Origin: Bacteroidaceae bacterium
GTDB taxonomy: Bacteria > Bacteroidota > Bacteroidia > Bacteroidales > Bacteroidaceae
NCBI GenBank assembly: GCA_017464815.1
Contig: JAFTYI010000018.1
Location: 1-64,000, forward strand
Length of the DNA: 64,000 nt
Reading direction: 5' to 3'
The notes under the pieces were generated by a model. The model was not told the origin of the DNA and made no database searches. It worked only from the letters and a program-made list of their open reading frames with translations. Numbering within the stretch: position 1 is the stretch's first letter; the number at the start of each line of letters is the position of its first letter. Made by a program: the position numbers and the translations under genes. This document shows positions 28,268 through 33,905 of this stretch, piece after piece.

Positions 28268-28300
28268 TGCATAAATATACGTCTACTGTATATTTATGCA
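28268..28300. repeat. Inverted repeat TGCATAAATATAC/GTATATTTATGCA
   Basis: Perfect 13-bp arms (28268-28280 and 28288-28300) around a 7-base loop. The right arm lies within ACTGTATATTTATGCA (28285-28300), which recurs with one change at 28485-28500, exactly 200 bases further on, on the other side of the array. Confidence 0.8.
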
Positions 28301-28346
28301 TTTTTCGGTCGGGAAAATCATGCAAAAACCGCCTTCTTCCTACCCT

Positions 28347-28461
28347 TTAGCCGCTAAGGTGTCGAGAGGTCAGCCGCTGACCTCTTGAGAGGACACGGGC
28401 TAACCGTCGGACACCTTAGCCGCTGACCACTTGAGAGGTTAGCCGCTGACCACTTTGTATC
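28347..28461. repeat. Five-unit array with 23-nt period and palindromic cores
   Basis: Units start at 28347, 28370, 28393, 28416 and 28439. Cores read TTAGCCGCTAA, TCAGCCGCTGA, a diverged ACACGGGCTAACCGT, and TTAGCCGCTGA twice; linkers are mostly TTGAGAGG. The second unit has 10-bp perfect arms (AGAGGTCAGC, C, GCTGACCTCT). T-to-C changes in left arms are matched by A-to-G in right arms between units 1 and 2. It lies downstream of the toxin gene. Confidence 0.8.
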
Positions 28462-28484
28462 TTGCCTCATCCCCTCACCTTCAT

Positions 28485-28500
28485 ACTGTATATATATGCA
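28485..28500. repeat. Right-flank copy of ACTGTATATTTATGCA
   Basis: ACTGTATATATATGCA matches 28285-28300 in 15 of 16 positions, in the same orientation. The two copies bracket the 23-nt array. Confidence 0.7.
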
Positions 28501-28632
28501 ATTATGCCTCCTTTACGGGGTGTTTCGCTTCGACGAAATGGGAATGAAACAGAAGTGCGGGATTTATTACTGAGTGGTGTAAAGAATTATAAATAAAGTG
28601 GTTGGCTCGTCCCGATAGTCGAACCTGAGTTG

Positions 28633-28905
28633 TTATCTTTTTCTGTAGTGGTATCTCATAGAGAATACATAAACCGTAATGATGTCCTCATTGACGGAGT
28701 ATATGAGGCGGTGCTCAGCATTGATTCGTCTCGACCATTTACCTGCCAAGTCGTATTTCAGTTGTTCAGGCTTGCCAATTCCTGTATAAGGGTGTGCCAC
28801 GATGTCTTTCAATAGGGCTGAAATTTTGTTCATGATAGCTACATTGCCCGTCCTTTTCCAATATTCGCGGTCTTTTTGGGCTTGAGGTGTAAGGACTATT
28901 TCCAT
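28633..28905 (-). CDS. YoeB/Txe-family mRNA interferase toxin
   Basis: A 90-residue RelE-superfamily toxin that would cut ribosome-bound mRNA. The family pattern is complete: YWKRTGNVAIMNKISALLKDI, GIGKPEQLKYDLAGKWSRRI with the catalytic Glu, EHRLIYSV with Arg, and the C-terminal RYHY with the catalytic His-Tyr. It overlaps the antitoxin gene by 10 bases, as usual for translational coupling, and is transcribed second. Confidence 0.95.
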   Translation of the reverse strand: MEIVLTPQAQKDREYWKRTGNVAIMNKISALLKDIVAHPYTGIGKPEQLKYDLAGKWSRRINAEHRLIYSVNEDIITVYVFSMRYHYRKR

Positions 28906-29156
28906 AAGTCATCAATTCCTACGTGGATTCCTTTGCCCGCTTTCAAGTCTTCTTCTCCCTGTCGGATGTCTCTCATTGTTTCGGGTGAAGACATGATGTA
29001 TTCAGTCTCTTTCAAAGAATTGTATTCCTCCAAAGAGATAAGCACCACTCCTGAATTATTTCCTCGATTGATGATTACCGTTTCACAATCTTCAATGACT
29101 GAGTCGATATATCCCTTCAGATTGGCTCTAAAATCGGTGTAGTTGGCAGTTCTCAT
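28896..29156 (-). CDS. YefM/Axe-family antitoxin
   Basis: An 86-residue Phd/YefM antitoxin: the N-terminal DNA-binding part (NYTDFRANLKGYIDSVIEDCETVIINRGNNSGVVLISLEEYNSL) and a C-terminal toxin-binding tail (MRDIRQGEEDLKAGKG). It is the first gene of the pair and should repress its own promoter. The palindrome at 29182-29203 is the likely operator. Confidence 0.95.
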   Translation of the reverse strand: MRTANYTDFRANLKGYIDSVIEDCETVIINRGNNSGVVLISLEEYNSLKETEYIMSSPETMRDIRQGEEDLKAGKGIHVGIDDLWK

Positions 29157-29181
29157 ACCTGTTCTATGTTTTTAATACGCA

Positions 29182-29214
29182 GCAAAGATAAGTACTTATT
29201 TGCGTACTTGCAAG
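29182..29214 (-). promoter_or_regulatory. Promoter and probable operator of the yefM-yoeB pair
   Basis: On the minus strand TATCTTTG (29190-29183) follows CTTG (29214-29211) by 20 bases. An imperfect palindrome GCAAAGATAAGT/ACTTATTTGC (29182-29203) covers the -10 box, which suits autorepression by the antitoxin. Confidence 0.65.
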
Positions 29215-29278
29215 TTTCTCGGCTAAAGTTTTGTGTTTTTTTGCGTAAAAGAAAGAATAACCGTGGTGAAAGCCCGAG

Positions 29279-29315
29279 ACAAAAAAAGGAAACTGCCGAA
29301 CAGTTTCCTTTTTTG
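29279..29315 (-). terminator. Rho-independent terminator of tRNA-Met
   Basis: AAAAAAAGGAAACTG and CAGTTTCCTTTTTT enclose CCGAA directly downstream of the tRNA on the minus strand. The stem is followed by T residues in that direction. Confidence 0.9.
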
Positions 29316-29389
29316 TGGGCCATCTTGGGCTTGAACCAAGGACCTCCAGATTATGAGTCTGTTGCTCTAACCAACTGAGCTAAAAGCCC
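29316..29389 (-). tRNA. tRNA-Met (anticodon CAT)
   Basis: A 74-base cloverleaf on the minus strand: GGGCTTT acceptor, D-arm TAGCTCAGTTGGTTAGAGC, anticodon loop CTCATAA (CAT), T-arm CTTGG-TTCAAGC-CCAAG. One acceptor mismatch is present. The D-loop and acceptor suggest an elongator rather than an initiator; tRNA-Ile2 (lysidine) cannot be excluded. Confidence 0.93.
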
Positions 29390-29603
29390 GTGCACAATCC
29401 GTCTGTCGGGATTTGCTCTGCAAAGGTACGGCTTATTGTTGAGATGTGCAAATAATTCCTTTCTTTTTTTGTTCCTTCTTCATGAAGTCAACAAAAATAG
29501 CTACCTTTGCAGGCGCTAACAGAAGGCGGGTCTCTCATCGGGTAAAGGTGTGGAGGCTCATCGGAGAAGAGGGGCTGGATGTTCATCATAAGTAAAGAAA
29601 AGT

Positions 29604-30245
29604 ATGGATACTCGTAAGATAAAGAATCTGATATTCGACTTTGGCGGGGTGCTTGTCAGCTTGGACAAGGCACGTTGCCTGGAGGCGTTTGCCCGCATTG
29701 GTTTCTCCGAGGCGGCCGGCATGATTGATGCTTATAGCCAGCAGGGAGTGTTCGGCCAGCTGGAGGCGGGGGCTGTTTCTCCGCAGGAGTTTTGTGCCGA
29801 GGTGCGCCGCCTGACCGGTTGCCAAGCCTCGGATGAGGCTATCTGGGAGGCATGGAACCTCTTCCTTGTGGGCATCCCCACGTGGAAACTGGAGGCGCTG
29901 GTGGAGTTGCGGAAGCATTACCCCATCTATCTGCTGAGCAACACCAACGAGCCGCATTGGCAACACGCCGTGGAGCACTTCTTCCCGCATGGCGAATGGC
30001 GGGTGGAGGACTATTTCGACCGCATCTTCCTCTCCTACGAGCTGCATCAGGTGAAGCCGGGAGCCGATATCTTCCGCACGGTGATTGAGCAGACGGGAGT
30101 GGTGCCCGAGGAGACGCTGTTCATCGACGATGCCGAGGCCAATTGTGCCACAGCCCGTTCGCTGGGATTCTGCACCTATCAGCCCCTTCCTGATGAGGAT
30201 TGGCGCAAGTTGTTTGGAGGTCTTATTAACAGGGGGGACAGATGA
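29604..30245 (+). CDS. HAD-superfamily hydrolase, subfamily IA
   Basis: A 213-residue phosphatase-like enzyme: motif I IFDFGGVLVSLD (the second Asp is replaced by Gly, as in many IA members), motif II LLSNTNEPH, the Lys of VKPGADIF and motif IV LFIDDAEANC. An alpha-helical cap lies between about 20 and 90. Substrate is unknown. A TACCTTTG -10 box lies at 29502-29509. Its stop overlaps the ribF start as ATGA, so the two are coupled; a role on flavin or a nearby phosphate ester is possible but unproven. Confidence 0.9.
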   Translation: MDTRKIKNLIFDFGGVLVSLDKARCLEAFARIGFSEAAGMIDAYSQQGVFGQLEAGAVSPQEFCAEVRRLTGCQASDEAIWEAWNLFLVGIPTWKLEALVELRKHYPIYLLSNTNEPHWQHAVEHFFPHGEWRVEDYFDRIFLSYELHQVKPGADIFRTVIEQTGVVPEETLFIDDAEANCATARSLGFCTYQPLPDEDWRKLFGGLINRGDR

Positions 30246-31168
30246 GGCTCATTACTGACATATCCGAGGGGCTGACCGCTTCGTTGCCCGCTTCCGTCGC
30301 CACCATCGGCTTTTTCGATGGAGTACATCGCGGGCACCATTTTCTCATCAGTCAAGTGTGTCGTGCGGCAGGCGAGCGTTCGTTGGCCTCCATGCTGATT
30401 ACCTTTCCAGTGCATCCGCGTATGGTGATGCAGGCCGACTATCAGCCCCGTCTTCTCTCCACGTTTGATGAGAAGTGTGCCTTGTTGGCCAAGGCGGGGG
30501 CGGATGCTTGTGTGGCGTTGCCCTTCACCGCTGAGTTGGCTGCTCTTTCAGCCCGTGAGTTTATGCAACAGGTGTTGCACGACCGCCTGAAGGTGCGCAC
30601 GCTGGTCATTGGCTATGACCACCGCTTCGGGCGCGACCGTAGCGAAGGCTTCGACGACTACGTGCGCTACGGGGCCGACCTGGGCATTGAAGTCCTTCGT
30701 GCCGAAGCCTTCCAATTGGGCGACATCCACGTGAGTTCATCCGTTGTGCGGGCTTTTCTGGAGGCGGGCGAGGTGGACGTGGCCGCCCGTTGCTTGGGAT
30801 ATGACTATTTCCTCTGTGGCAGTGTCACTTCGGGACAACAGATAGGCCGCACCTTGGGCTTCCCCACGGCTAATCTGCAGGTGGACGATTCCTTGAAGCT
30901 GGTGCCTGCCGATGGAGTCTATGCCGTGCGTGTGCATGTAGGTGCCCATGTATATAAAGGTATGCTCAACATCGGTTGCCGTCCCACCATCGACGATGAT
31001 TCCCGTCGCACCATCGAGGTGCATCTGTTCCATTTCGCGGGCGACCTCTATGGCCAGTCGTTGCGTGTGGAGTTCCTCCGCCGCATTCGTGGTGAGCAGA
31101 AGTTCCACAGTCGCGAAGCCCTTGCCCGCCAGTTGCAGCAGGATGCACGGGCGTGTGAAGAGATGTAG
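30242..31168 (+). CDS. ribF: Bifunctional riboflavin kinase/FMN adenylyltransferase
   Basis: RibF makes FMN and FAD from riboflavin. The 308-residue protein has the N-terminal adenylyltransferase (TIGFFDGVHRGHHFLI nucleotide site, GYDHRFGRDRS, VSSSVVRAFLEAG) and the C-terminal kinase (GRTLGFPTANLQVDD, GVYAVRV, LNIGCRPTIDDDSRRTIEVHLF). Both halves look intact. It is the second gene after the HAD hydrolase (ATGA overlap) and is followed by a strong hairpin. Confidence 0.96.
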   Translation: MRLITDISEGLTASLPASVATIGFFDGVHRGHHFLISQVCRAAGERSLASMLITFPVHPRMVMQADYQPRLLSTFDEKCALLAKAGADACVALPFTAELAALSAREFMQQVLHDRLKVRTLVIGYDHRFGRDRSEGFDDYVRYGADLGIEVLRAEAFQLGDIHVSSSVVRAFLEAGEVDVAARCLGYDYFLCGSVTSGQQIGRTLGFPTANLQVDDSLKLVPADGVYAVRVHVGAHVYKGMLNIGCRPTIDDDSRRTIEVHLFHFAGDLYGQSLRVEFLRRIRGEQKFHSREALARQLQQDARACEEM

Positions 31169-31192
31169 CTGTTATACCCTTTCGACTTAAGC

Positions 31193-31244
31193 AGTTAACT
31201 CCGTTGGCAAACCGTGTTTGTTTGGTTCGCCAACGGAGTTAACT
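31193..31244 (+). terminator. Long hairpin after ribF
   Basis: AGTTAACTCCGTTGGC (31193-31208) and GCCAACGGAGTTAACT (31229-31244) are perfect 16-bp arms. There is no T-run behind it. The sequence resembles the hairpin at 63247-63294 (shared AACTCCG, AACCGTG, CGGAGTT), so it may be a dispersed element doubling as a 3' end. Confidence 0.75.
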
Positions 31245-31346
31245 GTTCAGAAGAATGGCATTCGTTTACAGGGAAGAATGGCATTGTATGGACTATGGAA
31301 CTCAACGTATGGAGTATGGAAATCTATGAAGATACTATGGATTATG

Positions 31347-31430
31347 AAGATACGGATGTCGGGCGCTGAAGATTTGAATCTTTTAGGCTCAACATCCGTA
31401 TCTTTTAGTGTGTTAACATCCGTATCTTTC
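31347..31430. repeat. Three copies of ACATCCGTATCTTT
   Basis: ACATCCGTATCTTT is found at 31392-31405 and 31416-31429 (24 bases apart) and inverted as AAGATACGGATGT at 31347-31359. The group lies just downstream of the GH127 stop and may fold as a hairpin with alternative partners. Confidence 0.7.
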
Positions 31431-31434
31431 GGGT

Positions 31435-33870
31435 CTACTTCACCTCCCATTCATAGACGCCGATGGAGTGTTCGTCGGGTTGGTCGATCTCCAGCTTGAG
31501 GGCGGTGGTGGTGATGGGGGCGAACTGCACGGTGTTGGTCTCGTTCTTCGAACAAGGGTAGGGGGTGAGGTTCTTCACCGGCATCCATTCACCACGCTCG
31601 TCCTTATAAAGGATGCGCCATGCCTTGGGTATGCGGCATCCGCCCCACGGGCCGTCGTCGAACCAATAAAGGGTGCAAGCCGACACCTTCATTGCCTTCG
31701 GGAAGGTGTAGGTGAGCCATTCGGTGCCAGCCTGTTTGGGCCATGTGTGGTAGTAGGGGACAGCGCGGTCGTTGCTGTGTTGTGGCAACAGTCCGTCCTT
31801 CACTGCGCCGAGGGCCGAGGTACGGATGGAGGCATCCACCTTGCTCAGCGTGGCTGCTGTTGGGGGAACTCCCGGACGGGCGGCACTCAGCTCGGCGGGC
31901 AGCCACACGGACATCTTGCCACTGCCGCGATGGGCCCAGGCGTAGTAGGGGATGAGGGTCAGCGTCACGTCCTTTGCCTGCAGGCGGCCTTGCTGGTCGT
32001 AGCTCAGCGTCTGTGCCTGTGTCTTCAGCTGGGTGATGCCGTGGAGCAGGTCGTCGCGGCGCACCTCCTCGAACTGGGGAGTGCGGTTGAGCAGGAGGGT
32101 CATGATGTCGAACTCGTTGTCGGGCCACTCGGCACAGTAGACGATGGGTCCGCGCTCGATGGCCAGGCGTCCGCGGTCGGCGGCTACTTGGGAGTGGGCC
32201 TTCACGGTGCGTGGTTGCATGTCGAGCTTCATCTCGATGTGGTCGCCCTTTTTCCAGCGGCGGTTGATGGCCAGGTAGCCGTCTTCACCGGTGGCATCCT
32301 CCACCGGTTGTCCGTTCACGGTGACGGTGTAGCTGAGGCGCTTGTTGTCGGCGTAGCTGTAGAGGTCCGAGGGTACCACTTGTCCCTTTACCCATCCAGG
32401 GATGCGCAGCTTCAGGGTGAAGTCGCGGCCGGTGGCACGGTCAACGGTCAGACTCACGGCTCCGTCCCACGGGTAGTTGGTCTTCTGTGAGAGGGTGAGG
32501 CGCTTGCCGTCCACCTTCAGGGTGGCGGTGTTGCTGACGAAGAGGTTGACGTAGACGTTTGCCTCCTTCACGGCATAGACATAGCCCGGCAGTGAGGGGA
32601 TGAAGCGGCAGATGTTCGAGGGGCAGCATGCACAGCCGAACCACGGTTGGCGCTGGTGTTGGCCCATCGACTCCAGGGGGTTGGGGTAGAAGAATCCGCC
32701 ACCGTCGAGCGAGACGCCCGAGATGAGGCCGTTGTAGAGCGAGCGCTCGAGCACGTCGTAGTACTTGCTCTGGCCATGCAGCAGGAAGAGGCGGTAGTTC
32801 ATGTAGACGTTGCCGATGGCGGCACAGGTCTCGCAGTAGGCCGACATGTTAGGCAGCTCGTAGTTCCTGCCGAAGGCCTCGCCACTGGCTGTGGCACCGA
32901 TGCCGCCGGTGATATAGAGCTTCTTGCCCACGATGTTGTTCCAGATGCGGCCGATGGCATTGATGTAGGCTGTGTCGCCGGTGAGGGCAGCCACGTCGGC
33001 CATGCCGCTGTACATGTAGGCGGCACGCACGGCATGTCCCACGGCCTCGCTCTGTTCCACCACGGGCTGGTGGGCTTGGCTGTACTGGTCGCGGCGGGAT
33101 GTGTAGCCACGCTTGTCGAGGAAGAACTTGGCCAGGTCGAGGTATTTCCGCTCGCCTGTCACCGTGTAGAGCTTGGCCAGGGCCATTTCGGCAATCTGGT
33201 GGCCCGGCACATAGACCTGCTTGCCCTCGCCTTCGCCAATCTCGTTGTAGATGCAGTCGGCATAGCGGATGGCGATGTCGAGGAAGTTGCGCTTGCCGGT
33301 GGCCTGGTAGTGGGCGATGGCACCCTCCACCATGTGGCCCAGGTTATAGAACTCGTGGCTGAGGTCTTCCACCTTCACCCAGCGCTTGTTGCCTGCCCAC
33401 TCGTGGGGTGCGGCGGGATTCTGTGTGCGCGAGGTATAGAGGTAGCCGTCAGGCTCTTGGGCCGAGGCCACGATGACGAGCACGCTGTCGATGTAGCGTT
33501 TCAGCTTCTTGTCGGGGTAGGTCTGAAGCAGGTAGCTGGCTCCCTCGATGGTCTTGTAGACGTCGGTGTCGTCAAAGGAGTATCCGCCCACCTTCACTCC
33601 CCTTGCCACCTCGGCATATCGGGGGTCGTCCTTCAGGGCGGGGTTTTTCTGCAGTTCCATCATCAGGGCCGAGCGGGTGAAGTTGTCGTAGCGTCCCGTC
33701 TCCTCGCACTTGCTGAAGGCGAGGGGGATGGTCACTTCGCGGCTGGCCTGTAGGCGCTGGCCCCAGAACTGGTCGGTCACCTTCACGTTGGTGAACGAAA
33801 CGGGTGTGATGGGATAGCCTCCGTTGGTGGAGGGGGTCTGCTGTGCTGCAGCAGGGCCGGCGGCCATCAT
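31435..33870 (-). CDS. Glycoside hydrolase family 127 (beta-L-arabinofuranosidase type)
   Basis: An 811-codon enzyme of the DUF1680/GH127 family, which removes beta-L-arabinofuranose from plant glycans and hydroxyproline-linked arabinans. Seen are the alpha/alpha-barrel segments (NLGHMVEGAIAHYQATG, VGHAVRAAYMYSG), YCETCAAIG, and GCACCPSN with C415-C416, the position of the zinc-bound cysteine nucleophile. A C-terminal beta domain follows. The ATG at 33870 leaves only the last third of a signal peptide (MMAAGPAAAQQ); in-frame codons upstream to about 33906 (KNRQTLPAALCL) complete it, but lack a normal start. It follows the M16 gene closely. Likely periplasmic or outer-membrane. Confidence 0.88.
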   Translation of the reverse strand: MMAAGPAAAQQTPSTNGGYPITPVSFTNVKVTDQFWGQRLQASREVTIPLAFSKCEETGRYDNFTRSALMMELQKNPALKDDPRYAEVARGVKVGGYSFDDTDVYKTIEGASYLLQTYPDKKLKRYIDSVLVIVASAQEPDGYLYTSRTQNPAAPHEWAGNKRWVKVEDLSHEFYNLGHMVEGAIAHYQATGKRNFLDIAIRYADCIYNEIGEGEGKQVYVPGHQIAEMALAKLYTVTGERKYLDLAKFFLDKRGYTSRRDQYSQAHQPVVEQSEAVGHAVRAAYMYSGMADVAALTGDTAYINAIGRIWNNIVGKKLYITGGIGATASGEAFGRNYELPNMSAYCETCAAIGNVYMNYRLFLLHGQSKYYDVLERSLYNGLISGVSLDGGGFFYPNPLESMGQHQRQPWFGCACCPSNICRFIPSLPGYVYAVKEANVYVNLFVSNTATLKVDGKRLTLSQKTNYPWDGAVSLTVDRATGRDFTLKLRIPGWVKGQVVPSDLYSYADNKRLSYTVTVNGQPVEDATGEDGYLAINRRWKKGDHIEMKLDMQPRTVKAHSQVAADRGRLAIERGPIVYCAEWPDNEFDIMTLLLNRTPQFEEVRRDDLLHGITQLKTQAQTLSYDQQGRLQAKDVTLTLIPYYAWAHRGSGKMSVWLPAELSAARPGVPPTAATLSKVDASIRTSALGAVKDGLLPQHSNDRAVPYYHTWPKQAGTEWLTYTFPKAMKVSACTLYWFDDGPWGGCRIPKAWRILYKDERGEWMPVKNLTPYPCSKNETNTVQFAPITTTALKLEIDQPDEHSIGVYEWEVK

Positions 33871-33905
33871 GAGGCACAGCGCGGCGGGGAGGGTCTGTCT
33901 GTTTT

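Noticed and set aside
29316-29389. tRNA-Met as an integration site for the 22.5-29 kb segment
   Set aside because: No integrase and no duplicated tRNA 3' end could be found at the far side of the segment, so the idea has no support beyond position.
32647-33753. A 368-codon plus-strand open frame
   Set aside because: Antisense to GH127, which carries the family motifs.
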